Assembly (NCBI GenBank): GCA_003184365.1
Contig: NKYR01000010.1
Coordinates: forward strand, 248,001-312,000
From: Evernia prunastri
Taxonomy: Eukaryota > Ascomycota > Lecanoromycetes > Lecanorales > Parmeliaceae
Reading direction: 5' to 3'
DNA: 64,000 nucleotides
This document shows positions 1-10,746 of the stretch, one piece after another. Position numbers and translations under genes: made by a program. Under the pieces are notes generated by a model, which did not search any database, was not told the DNA's origin, and was given only the letters and a program-made list of their open reading frames with translations. The first letter of the stretch is position 1. Each line of letters begins with the position of its first letter.

Positions 1-586
1 CACTTTTCCCATCTTTCCAAACAGGTCCTGCCTTCTCCTTAGGAAGTACCTTTTTGGGGTTTCCAGGCTTCGTGACCGGACCTTTGTGTATGTTCGTACT
101 GCCATAGTCTTTCTTAGGCTTTTTCGGCTGAGAGAAAGCAACGGACACATCTTCATCGTCCAGGTCAGTATCCTTCCTCTTCTGGCTGCTTTGCGAGCCG
201 TTGCGGCTCCCCGGGCCTCGCCCCGACGTAAAGCTGCCCGGTCGTATGTTCGAAGGTTCGACGCTCAGCTCAGTCTTCTTACCATCCTCCTCGCCGTTGG
301 TAGGACTCGAATGTGTACTTGTTCTCAGCATTCCATTTTTAGCAGGTTTCTGTTTCTCACTCCTTCCAAACAACTCATCGTCGTCAGAAGCCCCGTCATT
401 TAGAGCCTCCTCACTGTCAGAATCTTCATCGCTGGAGGTACCTTTTGGAAGAGCATAGATATCGCTAGGGTCTGGCGTTTTCTCTGTTTGCCGGAGACTG
501 CCTCCATGCAGGCTGGTATATGGGAAATCTTTTCTTGTCATGCCGAGTTTCGGAGCGCCTGGCGTGAAATTCAGAATGCCTGCCAT
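1..586 (-). CDS. Hypothetical protein, N-terminal part (gene runs off the window start)
   Basis: An open frame of 195 codons starts at the ATG at 586 and is still open at base 1, so the C-terminus lies outside the window. The protein begins MAGILNFTPGAPKLGMTRKD and then becomes polar and low-complexity: acidic Ser/Asp/Glu clusters (about residues 55-75), a Ser/Asn/Gly-rich stretch, and basic KKPKK-type patches near residues 155-185 that could act as nuclear localisation signals. I see no catalytic motif. Coding potential is judged from the long stop-free frame and the conserved-looking N-terminus. Function is unknown; a disordered nuclear protein is a guess. Confidence 0.6.
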   Translation of the reverse strand, partial: MAGILNFTPGAPKLGMTRKDFPYTSLHGGSLRQTEKTPDPSDIYALPKGTSSDEDSDSEEALNDGASDDDELFGRSEKQKPAKNGMLRTSTHSSPTNGEEDGKKTELSVEPSNIRPGSFTSGRGPGSRNGSQSSQKRKDTDLDDEDVSVAFSQPKKPKKDYGSTNIHKGPVTKPGNPKKVLPKEKAGPVWKDGKS

Positions 587-2254
587 TGTGCTTGCCTTGT
601 AATCATGTCGATGCTCGAGCTCGCACGCAGCATGTAATGTTCCGTCAGCCACGTGTGTACTTCGAAGGTTTGCAAAGTAACGGTACAGAGTTCACGCGTG
701 CACGTGAATTGAAATTGTTACCTTTAGGTGCCGCGTCCCGCTAGCCTCAACTGCAGTACGTTTTACTGTAGAGTACCGCTTAACAAGCTCTTTGTAAGGT
801 ATATTAACCACAGACTAGCGGCATGAATGGCAACCGCTACTTTACACAATTCATCTCAGGCCCTTTGCAGCGATGCCAAAAATCGTCGCTATGCGAGCAC
901 GGTACGTTCTACGGAAGCAGGCCATTGGTGATACTCTGGGTCAGGCGATTAGCCCGATCAAGAGTAAGATCCGCGACCTAATGCAATACGAATTCGACAA
1001 GGGGCTGTGGAGTTGGGCGAGGCTGTCCAAGCTGCGTGGGAGGGCGCGGGTCCGCGGAGTAATGCCACTGCGGCAGCTCACCATGCATCTTGGAAAACCT
1101 ACAACCCAAAGCCTCGCAAGCATCTAGCACAACTCCAGACTGAAAGGCTCACTCGACCGGCAGCATGCTACCCTCGTCAAGATACTACCACCATGTACTA
1201 TGTCCGCCTTGTAAATCCCTGAGAATCCCTCTGAACTCAGAATCTCATACCGTCCTCAATCGAGGCCGAACCCCTAACGTAACCCTCCATACACGGCCTC
1301 AGAACGTTCTCTCACACTCAATGCGACATGAGAGATGATTGTGACTGGGATTGCGATACACGTAAAGCGCGCTGTGTTGGAACCCTACCGCCGTTTATTT
1401 CCTGCTGCCCTCCCTTTGGGACTTTGGATATCGTCAGCACTCTTAAATGTTCCATTCCCATCTTCATCAACCTGGGCAAGTGGTCACGAAGTTGCCGAGC
1501 TCTTACCCGCCAGGCAAGCTGTCAGAGTTTCTGCAGTCGTGAGGCATTGGGCTCCATCTCTAGATTCAAGAAGGTGTCCCCTCACAAATGGACGTGCTTC
1601 AGCTTAAGCAGTGGTATGCAGCGGAAAAGCTTCTCCGTCGTTTTTGACTTTGTCGAAGTTTCAAAAGATTTTGTAACTACTGCTCCGATTCGAGTGACAA
1701 TTTTGGCATCTTGCCACCCTTTATTGAAAGTCGTGCGCTTAAAAACCCTGTTTTCCCAGCACAAAAGTAAGCACCAATCGATGTCGATTACGATGTACTC
1801 TGTGAACAACTTCAGTCGGTGGGTACATGAGCGCAAAGCTGCCGAAATGAAGTAAGAGATGCACGGTGAAGGTTCAAGGAGGGTATGTGGTTTCCTGGCA
1901 GGTCTTTTCCGAGACGACGACGTAGGTAGGGACGTGATATGTACGGGGTTTGCAGATCCGAGAATAGAGATGCTCTCGTACTTCTTCGTCGAGCTTCGGT
2001 ATGTACTTCGTCTCGAGGCGGCATTCTCGAAAAATACATCCCGTCTCCCTCTTCCGAGTATATAACAAAGTCAATCAGCGCGATCAAAGACCTATGATTC
2101 CTCTTCAGAATCCCATGCCGGTGTACTTGTGCCAATGCAGTCATGCTAATGCGTCCAACACCCATTAACCCTTGACTCCCTTTACATCTTTTACAGAGCA
2201 GATGATACCATTAAAGTACGCCGCGCTATGCCAGGTGACCAAAATCTATCCACA
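587..2254. other. Intergenic region, no gene supported
   Basis: About 1.7 kb between two minus-strand genes. It holds short ORFs on both strands (for example at 873-1127, 1328-1855 and 1812-2165). None has a recognisable family, a continuous partner exon or a consistent splice pattern. A stretch near 824-890 could be a short first exon ending in a GTACGT donor, but I could not find a convincing continuation. Confidence 0.5.
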
Positions 2255-5200
2255 CTATCCGAACGACAACTTCACTTCCTTCTCACGCCCGAAATCTTCA
2301 TCGTCCTCATCGGCCCAAGCGTTGTGCTCGATTCCCAGGGCCGGGATATTCATGCTCGCACTGCTAGGCATAGCCGAAGAGGTGCGCAACGGGGGGCTTT
2401 GGGGTTTTGATACCTCGTTGTTCGGTTCTCGGAGTGGAGAAGATATTCGATCCGGCGAGTCGGAAGGGAAGTGGGAAGAACGACGTGGCGAAGGGGTATG
2501 GAACGGGCTTTCGAAGGATAATTTGCTATGTTCTGGGCTGCGGCGATCTAGATTGACTGCTTCAGCGGAGAGGTTGTATTCGTCGTACCCTTGGTTGAAG
2601 GGATTTTCCCGCTCCTGATGGCTATTTGTAAAGGAGGTCCGCGAAGTACCCGCGTCGGTCTTGGGGCGCATAGCCATGCTCGCGTCGTAACTTTTGGTTT
2701 CGCGGAGATTTGAATACGGGCTTGGTGGAGGTTTATCTCCATTCGTGGCCGATCCATTGAGGTTGAGCTTCATTGGCGGTAGGGTCGACTCGAGCTGCTT
2801 GACCTCGATCTGCTCGCTAGCCAATTCGGCTTTGATAGCTTCAATGTCGAATAAAACATTCCCACCCTCGGCGCTACCTGTACCAAAGTCGTCGCTGCTC
2901 TTCCTCATGCTGTCATCGTAAGTCTCCCAGCCCTTTTTCTCCGCCAGCTTTCCCTTCTTCCAGAAACCGAATCTTCTCTTCTCCGGCTTGATCTCTGCTT
3001 CCTTCCTCGCCTCGTCTAATTCCCTAATCAGTTCACGCTGCCGTTTCTCATGGTTTTCGGGGTCCGGATCTTCGATTTCCGTGAACTCGTCAGACTCGAC
3101 TTCCCAGCCTACTTCGCGGAGTAATCGGGGCATGGCAGCTCGATACGCCATATGGCCGTTGACAAGCTTTGTTACATCAATATTTTCGAGACCGTGGACG
3201 CCCTCGACAGGCGCAAGTCCTGCAACTCGCATGATACCACCAGACGTGGCGCGGAAGAGATAGCCTGTAAACCTGGTTAGTGATAAGAGGCTGAGGATGA
3301 AGAAGGGGAGACACACCAAGAATCCAATCGTTCGAGGCATAACCATTGACAAATCTTCCGGATACGACGGTGCGAGCCCGCAGATATTCCTCCTTGCTGT
3401 TTACGATTGGTGATCCAAAAAGATATACATTTTGGATAAGCCCAAAAGCACCTCTGGCCGCCAGCTCTCGTAAGCAAGCGAAGATAACTCGAGCTCCTAG
3501 AGAAAAGCCAACAAGTGTGATTGGTCTGACGCCAAGATTCCGGTCAATCAACGAGTCCGCTAGAATGAGGCCAGCTGCATTTGCTCGACCCATGGAGACA
3601 GTCCATGGATTATCTATCAGGTATGAAAGCTTTGACAAGACTATGGGGAGTTGAAGTGAGGCCATGAGAGCCACCAAAATGGTGCTACCAAGTACTTGCT
3701 GCAGTCCTTGAGTAAGAGCCTGTGCACTATAAGCTTCCATATGAAACTGGAGAAGAAAATCGACAATTCACCTCTGTTGCTAGGATATTGATAGTATCAC
3801 CCATACTTGTCAGCATCTCCGGTTCCCAGAGCACAGAGTATATATCTCCCATGACCGGGTCGACAGTACTGTAAGGTAGCCGGACATCATCAATCTTCCC
3901 GTTCATCCATCCAGAAATGGTGACTATCAAATTGACTCGTTTGTTATTATGCAGAGGCCGATATTCGAAGGTCCGAACAGCACCCATCCTTCGATTAGAA
4001 GCTCTGACAGCAATAGTTCCACCGGAAATGGCAGCTCCAGAAGTGATCAACGCAGTGCCTCCAGCTCCCGCGAGGAACCCGCTTGTGCCGGCAACACCTA
4101 TAGTCGTAAAGCCAGCAGCCAGACCAGCACCTATCACGGGAGCAAGTAAGCCAGCGGAGAGCCCGATGACAAGACTGCCACCGACAGTAGCCAGCCCCAT
4201 CATCATGTACCTGCGCTTCAAGGCTAGTTTCCTTCGATTTTCCATGTGCTCGGCTTCATCCCAAGTCTCCTTGTTAGCTGCTTCTTGCATCTCCAGCGAA
4301 TCAGTGACGCGCTTTTCAAAGCGGCAGATCTCTAGCCACGAAACCTCCATCGATGATCCTACCCGCTCGAGTAGGGTCCTTGAGCGGGCGTCATAGACTG
4401 AGTCAGCGATGAGTACGAGGAAGATGTCGCAGAGCACTGTCCAGCGAAGATCGAGGTCGATATTTTTTGACGTCCCAAGCTGTGACGGAGTACGAACTTT
4501 GGGCATCTCTTTGCCTTCATGTTCTGAATATGCAGGCAATGAAGCAGTTTCGGCCCTTTCACCTGAAGTAGTTGCGGACAGAGAGCTTGTCGACCGTTTG
4601 GTCTTAATGTTCACCTGGTGAGAGGCCACCGATTCATTGTCACTCGGGGTGTTCTCGGCCTTTTGGTCCGCGTGATTAACGGAGAGAGAGCTCAGTGATT
4701 TGCTCTTCTCGCTGTTGAGCCGCCCAGAATCCAGAGCCTCTTTGTCGGTGAATGGATTCTCGACCTTTTCATCTGAAGGACGAATAGAAAGCGAGCTTGT
4801 CGATGCTCCCCTGTCGCCGTTGAGCCTCGGCGAAGCTAAAGACTCTGTGTCCGCGGACGACTCGTTGGCCATGGGATTTTTCACTCTCGCATTCTGCATT
4901 AGCGTCGGTGTCAGATCCTCTGACTCAACTCCATGCTCAGCGAGCTGCTCGATCATAACTTGTTCAGACGAGTCGACCTCCATATGCATATATAACCTCA
5001 CCATCATCTGCTGACTCCACATCTTCATTGACTCCGCTGCAAGTGCGAGCCCCTTCTTCGTGTTTTTCGTGCCCTCCATATCATCCAGCTCCTTCACCAT
5101 CTTTGCCATTGCCAGCCTCGTTACGCCAACGTACGCTATCCTTTGTCCCTCGGTAAGTATATTTTTCGTAGCCTGTAGCTGGGCCAATGGATCACGCTGT

Positions 5201-5985
5201 TCCTCGTCGTCATCTGCCAGATCTGTTGCCTTGGGCTTGAATAAGTACTCCGTGTTGTCATCCATGCTCGTAGCTGATCTCGCATCCTCATCGAGCTGAA
5301 CCCTAGTGTAGCCCTTCCCTGCACCCCCCAGCCCGGCATATGCATTCCCCTCATCATCAGATTCTTTCTCCTCCCGCGCTACCAACCTGTTATTGTCGTC
5401 GTAAAGGTCGTAAGGCGCAAAAGAGGGCATATCCTTCCAGTCTTCCTCCTGCTCGTGGTCTTCTTTTGGCTTGTGAGGAGCAAGTGCTTGATGGGACCAA
5501 CCTGATACGCCTCCAGTGGCACCACCGTGGAGGAGATTGTCCACGATAGCTGGTGGCACAGTCTGAGTATCAGGGTCCTCCTGGGTCTTCTCTTCAGGTT
5601 CTCTAGGCAAGGGTTGGTCACCTTGGCCATGGACTGGCGACTTGGCCGAGTTCTCGCGCTCCTCATCAGGAACTCCCCCATTTTGGGCTGTGTGATCTTG
5701 TATTGGAGGCTCTGGCCTAGATTCTGGTGCGTCCGCAAACTTCTGGGCTTTTGCTTGTGGCTCTCCGTCTCCTGATCCGGCACCTTCGTCCCGCGGGTCA
5801 TTCGGCAACCTTTTTACAGGTAGACCAAAGTCATCCGTCTCTTCCCCTTGCTCGACTGCCCCATGCTTCGAGCTGCCGACATGGACGACAGGATCTGCAT
5901 CTAGCGGGCTATCGATAGCTGCCGCTGCAGTCTTCTTCGAGGGCGATTCGTCCTTCTCCGCTGGGGGCTCAATACCAGTCATCAT
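2255..5985 (-). CDS. DUF726 family protein (TMCO4 / yeast Mil1-like), alpha/beta-hydrolase fold membrane protein
   Basis: Exons 5985-3772, 3719-3317 and 3264-2255 join in frame across two 52-nt GT-AG introns to give 1208 aa. The N-terminal half is acidic and disordered. Residues about 593-660 are Gly/Ala-rich hydrophobic segments typical of DUF726, followed by the hydrolase core. The nucleophile-elbow motif GFSLG places the candidate Ser near residue 811. The C-terminus is again polar. The family includes human TMCO4 and S. cerevisiae Mil1, which associates with the AP-1-like adaptor at the Golgi/endosome; lipase activity is presumed from the fold, not shown. Residues about 381-485 form three tandem 35-residue repeats with an SLSSLS-like core. 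The start is the first ATG after an upstream non-coding stretch; a second Met follows directly. Confidence 0.93.
4531..4845 (-). repeat. Three tandem 35-codon repeats inside the DUF726 gene
   Basis: The encoded units begin ESLASPRLN, EALDSGRLN and ESVASHQVN. Each has a central Ser-rich core (STSSLS, SLSSLS, STSSLS) about 15 residues later and an acidic end. The copies are diverged (roughly 40-50% identical by eye) and keep the same 105-nt period, so this is an old in-frame duplication in the disordered linker before the membrane/hydrolase region. Confidence 0.8.
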
Positions 5986-6637
5986 GCAGGGTAAAGAAAC
6001 CCATGCAGTTGAGCCAACGTGGGGTTGAATAAAACTGTAAACATTCTAACCTGTGTGATTTTTATCTTCGACAACCAACGGAATCAAAAGATGTTGACAG
6101 GTGTGCCACACAAGGTGGACAAGGGTCATTGCGTGTTTGTCTGTTCTTCTTGGCACTAGGCCGACTACAATATCACCGCATACTTACTACAAACGGCTTC
6201 TTATTTACAGTGAGAGGGTCTTCACTCCTAGGGAAGTCTTTTTAAGATTGAAGCTGCTGACATGTGGGATTTGCATATCACTGTCAAATACTGGAGGGCA
6301 GGATGTTGCATGAATTCATAACATAACAATGTTAACTCCTTGTACTGAACTAAACTCCCTAAAGCTCTTTGCCAGTTCACAGTCGAAGAAATATTCACGT
6401 AAATGAGCGTGAGTAGCTTGAGCAACAGATCAGACGAAGCTACAGCATCACAATGAACACCTTCACATCAGGTCAATCCCGGCGCCCGTCATAGCCTTCG
6501 CATCTTGTTCCCAGCAGAGCAGCGGCGAAGCTTTTCATAACACAGAAGATATCCACAAGAAAAAAAGCCCATCGAATTCCTCGCGAAGACATCAGGAAGC
6601 CCGTACCCATGTTCGTCCTGGCCTATGGATGCAGTGC
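5986..6637. other. Intergenic region
   Basis: This lies between the start of the DUF726 gene and the stop of the next minus-strand gene. It should hold the DUF726 promoter and the 3' UTR of the upstream gene. Only short random ORFs are present. Confidence 0.5.
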
Positions 6638-7363
6638 CTAAATCCAGATTGGACAATCCTTGCTGAAGGGGTTGTTGTATTTGCATCCGAATAAACCCAT
6701 AATCTCGTCGAGATAGTCTTCAGCTCCGAATTTGCAGAATCCATTGCTCATCAAATACTGTTCCTCCTCGTCCAAGATGAGGACATCCCTCGCACCAATC
6801 TCCTCTGCTAGCTCGTTGACCTTTGTGAGCTCGGCCCCGAACGGATGGTTGGCTTCGGGCTTGTGGGAGAATATTTCGACGCTATGAGGCGCAGCAGCAG
6901 CACCGTGGATCTCAACGGGAGGCTGAACGTTCTGCTGGATGGATCGCTTGCGAGCAGCAAGTTGGTGGGATCTCTTGGTGTGCGATAGCATTCGCTGTGG
7001 AATGGCGGGGCTGTCGCATTCACTTGAATCCTTTGATCTTCGCGAGATGGAGCGGTTGGCGTCGGCGAAATAGGAGGACAAATGGTTTGGCTCAACCGGG
7101 CTGGGCGAGTCGTTGTCGGGAGTGGTGGCGCGTGTAGAAGTTGAGAAAGTCATGGAACTTTCAGACTCATTGTCGGATGAGCCATAGATATTGGGCGCGT
7201 TGAATGCTAGGACATTGGTTGTCGATAAGAGTTCGAGAGGTGCAGATATTGCGCTGCGCTTGATGGTCCCCGCCCTCCTCATGCTCGCAGCGCGTTTAGG
7301 CTCAAAGCGAGAAGAGTCTGATACATTCCTCTTACGACTGGTGAGTGCTCGTGCGAGCTCCAT
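6638..7363 (-). CDS. Hypothetical protein, 241 aa
   Basis: A single uninterrupted frame from the ATG at 7363. The N-terminus (MELARALTSRKRN) is basic and the middle is Ser/Thr/Pro-rich and probably disordered. The last 60 residues look folded and conserved: a stretch around VNELAEEIGARDVLILDEEE, then SNGFCKFGAEDYLDEIMGLF and a Cys-containing tail ending CPIWI. This is the pattern of fungal proteins with a disordered body and a short conserved C-terminal module. I do not recognise the family. A long non-coding leader (7364-8887) lies upstream. Function unknown. Confidence 0.6.
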   Translation of the reverse strand: MELARALTSRKRNVSDSSRFEPKRAASMRRAGTIKRSAISAPLELLSTTNVLAFNAPNIYGSSDNESESSMTFSTSTRATTPDNDSPSPVEPNHLSSYFADANRSISRRSKDSSECDSPAIPQRMLSHTKRSHQLAARKRSIQQNVQPPVEIHGAAAAPHSVEIFSHKPEANHPFGAELTKVNELAEEIGARDVLILDEEEQYLMSNGFCKFGAEDYLDEIMGLFGCKYNNPFSKDCPIWI

Positions 7364-8887
7364 TGCGAGGTATTAGATGGAATGGATGGAGATGAAGTGA
7401 AAGAGGTCTGTTAGATTGGCTCGGCGATACCAGCGTGACGAAGCTACCTTTAGTATGCGTGTGATGATGGCGATCTGGGTTGAAGATTGAAATAAGATGG
7501 CCGATGTGACTTGATCTGGTGATGGGGCTGAATGATAGTGTTCTGTGATGCTGTGTGGTGAATGAGTGTGGCTAAATTTGCGGACCCAGTCCGGGGGGAT
7601 TAATCTGGTGTCAAAAAAAGGTCAAGAGAACGTGGTAGTGAGCGATAGGAAGGAGTGCACAACACTCTGGGCGGCAAGAGAATGTGTAAGATAAAAAGAA
7701 GAAAGAGTGTTCGACTGGCAAAGGAGGGTATGGTCACGGAGGCAGAAGGAGCGATGGTCAGCTTTTCTGGGGGGGAAAATAATAACATTAACACACTTTC
7801 CCCTGATTTCGAGTTAGCTTTAGCTAGTTGAGCGCCAGCACTCCTAGCGCCACGCAGTACAGTAAGACCTTTTTTTTTACAACCATGCGAAGCATCAGGG
7901 TAATCAAAATATCTTTACTCTCTTGTCGAAGTTTAAATGCTGGTATAGACTCATTGATTGGCTCAAAGAATCGAAGAAGCCTTGACTCAACTTTATCAAG
8001 TGGAGATGGGATTTTCATTACCATACTAATACAGAGCTTCGTCTGTTATATATTTGTAGTTTAACGTTAGTCGAACATTCCTTGCTAATCTGGCCAATAA
8101 TCCCATGCCTAGTTCAGTCTGGCCCCTGGGCCAATCCCAATCATTCCCACCGATACAAGGGCCAGTTTCAGGTCAGCTGAGCCATCAGGCTAAATGACAA
8201 GCATCGTGACTTGGTAATATATAATAACTACTAATAATTGGTTCAAGCCAAACACTAGCGATTGGGGCCCGAAAATTTGGTCTCGACTGTCTCGACCTCT
8301 ACCATCCAAGCGTTCGTCTCTTACACCATCATTCTCCGACTCTGCTAAGCGCGCCGTTCACGCTCTTACTCTCTCTGTCTCTGTCAATAATGTCACGACA
8401 CCTTGCAGCCTGCAGGGTCTTGCAAACTCATCTCGCATTCTTGCCCCTCGAATAATTCTCCGATGCTGCGAGCATCAGCAAATACATAGGGGATTCCGCT
8501 GCCGCGACGTACATTTCTTAATTCAACTTTGGGCAACTCGGTCATCAAGTCGAAGCGGCATATTCCGAGCCAATGGTTTCATGTTGGCTCTGAAACGTCA
8601 AATACAAATCCCATGGAGTCTAAAATACCTATTAGGTACTACCTTCCTACGGCAGTCACGGTTGGTAGGTAGATAGAAGGAGTCCTAGCGATCCACTCCA
8701 GTATTGTCCGTAGGATGCCGGATGTCATCTAAGTGATTTCAGAACAGGGCAGAGATGGCTGTTCTTCACAAGGTTCGTACCTAGCTAATAGGGGTATCTC
8801 TAAGCGTCCTAAATCATTCGAATCACACGCTGTTCAGCTTCAACTGAAGCTCTCGATCAGCTTTCGATCAGCTTTCTACCTAGCTGG
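7364..8887. other. Long intergenic region, AT-rich in part
   Basis: About 1.5 kb upstream of the 241-aa gene and downstream of PWP1. It contains homopolymer runs (for example near 7613 and 7870), a TAGG/CCTA-type repeat patch around 8625-8670, and a short direct repeat around 8850-8876 (GATCAGCTTT twice). I see no coding frame with family resemblance; it may carry a long 5' leader of the 241-aa gene. Confidence 0.5.
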
Positions 8888-10574
8888 TCAATCGTCCTCC
8901 ATTGACTCCCAACCATTCTCCGGAACGCCATCACCACCCCCAGGCTCGACGCCTCCCTCTTCTTCGGAATCGCTGCTATCTTCGTTGACACCGACAATTC
9001 TCTCCTCCTTGGCATTGACATTGACTGGACCCAGACGGCTTGCGAAGGCTCGACGCACCGCTGCGTTGGTCGATGTATCCCAGATTTGCATTGCGCCCTT
9101 ACTGCCTGCCACGGCCAACCTAAAGGCCACTTCAGGATCGGGTGCGAACTTTGTAGAAAAGACCCTTCCTACATCGACGTTGCGCGAAACCACCATGCTA
9201 GGTCCAGTTGCTTGCACATTCCATAATTTGACGGTTTTATCTGTTGACCCTGTTACTAGGAAGCCAGGGATCACGGGATTGACATCGAATGACGAAATAC
9301 TCTCATCGTGAGCCTGCAGTTGCCAGACCGGTTTAGAGGATTCAGGCGTCAAAGGGGGGTTTCGATTATCGTAGATATGAATAATTCCATTCTCTGTGGT
9401 GACGTAGAAGTAGTTCGAATCATGGGGATCCCACATGACCGTCTCCACGTCGCTTTCCACTCCCCATCTCGGTACCTTGGCATCAGGAGCTCGCATATCC
9501 GCTACTACAGCAGTTTTATCATAGCTGCCACTCAAGAGCACGGTAGATTCTTTGGGATGCCAAGCTATCGAGCATACTTTGTCCGTATGATAAGAGTATG
9601 ACTTGGCGCATTTGGTGGTGTTAAGGTCCCATAATTTGACAGTCTTGTCTGCAGAAGATGAGGCTAAGAGATTGCGATGTTGTCTGTTTGCTGCCAGTGA
9701 AAGGATTGCATCAACGTGGTAGTCGTCGTTGGCTTTTTTGGACTTCTTTCGTTTCTTCTTCTTCTTCAACTCTTCACCAGGATCCGCTTGTTCTTCTTGT
9801 CCACCATGTCCTAGAATGGCATTAGGGTACATGCAATCGATCGTATCGAGGTCCCAGATCTCAATATCAGGGTCGAAAGTTCCAACAGCAACGTAGTTGC
9901 CCCTCGAATCCGGATCGACAATGTTAGGATCCTTGCCAACAGGTAGATCTAGCCATTCGATACATAGAGGTATTGCTGGAAGCATGATGTCATGGTGAAC
10001 GTAGAGATTATCCGCCTCATCTTCATATACATAAACCTCTAAATGTGCAACTTCATCTTCCACTTTGGCAGCGACCATCATATTATCCGTGGCCAGGATT
10101 TGCAAATCTTCCCTTTCCTCATCCTCGTCGTCGTTCTCTTGCATTGTGATATATGGATCGTCGGCGTTAGATTCATGGTATGCCAGTGACCTGGCGTTGC
10201 CGAACATCGCCATTGTCTCTCCATCTCTGACCGCGGTATCGCTGTCGTAATGTTCAAGATCGTATTCTTTGAGATCATCATCTGCGTCTCTGGGCATTGA
10301 TTAGACCATCGTCACTCAGGTTGCTCTACACGAAAATTACTTACGCGTGCGATTGCCCCAAATTTACCCCATGCTCTTCCACATCCGAATCTTCTGTCTC
10401 AATTTCCCCCTCGCGTCCATTCTTTGCATCATCCAGATCCTCTTTGGCATCCTCAAGCTGCAGCTTTGCGAGCTTTGAAATTCTTGCAAGCTCGTCTTCA
10501 TCGACATCATACTTTTCCGGAAACGACGCTGCAGCACCCCTGGGCACCCACAAAGAGGCCGTAATCATAGACAT
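8888..10574 (-). CDS. PWP1: Periodic tryptophan protein 1 homologue, WD40 ribosome-biogenesis factor
   Basis: Exons 10574-10345 and 10289-8888 join across a 55-nt intron (GTAAGT donor, CCCAG acceptor) to give 543 aa. The N-terminus, SLWVPRGAAASFPEKYDVDE, is diagnostic for PWP1. It is followed by an acidic segment and then WD40 blades with SSADKTVKLWD, GSYDKTAVVAD, GSTDKTVKLWN and AIQIWD-like ends. A lysine-rich loop (about residues 255-270) interrupts the propeller and the C-terminus is acidic. Known role: nucleolar factor for 60S subunit assembly and rRNA transcription/processing. It is divergent from PRP16 with 172 bp between starts. The start is the first Met of the conserved N-terminus; a second Met lies two codons in. 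Confidence 0.96.
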
Positions 10575-10746
10575 AGCTGTCTCGATGAGCGTCTAAAATA
10601 ATCGTCTTCCTGGCAACGAAGACAAAAAGTTCGTGGGACGGAAGATCGGCAAAACTTTGGTCGGCAAAATCCTCTATTAAAATGCCGATGTCAACCGCCT
10701 CCGCGAAATGAATACAATACAGTAGCCAATCCTCACAAAACATAAT
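10575..10746. promoter_or_regulatory. Bidirectional promoter region between PWP1 and PRP16
   Basis: Only 172 bp separate the two start codons, so both promoters and 5' UTRs must share this DNA. No canonical TATA box is obvious to me. Inference from gene geometry. Confidence 0.6.

Noticed and set aside
873..1222. Two overlapping plus-strand ORFs, possible small gene with an intron from a GTACGT donor at about 889
   Set aside because: No acceptor with a branch point gave a single sensible protein, and neither frame resembles a family.
1328..2165. Plus-strand ORF of 175 codons and minus-strand ORFs of 84 and 117 codons
   Set aside because: Frames overlap on opposite strands, composition is not protein-like throughout, and no exon partners were found.
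8733..9311. Plus-strand ORF of 192 codons
   Set aside because: It is the antisense of the PWP1 WD40 exon, a shadow of coding base composition.
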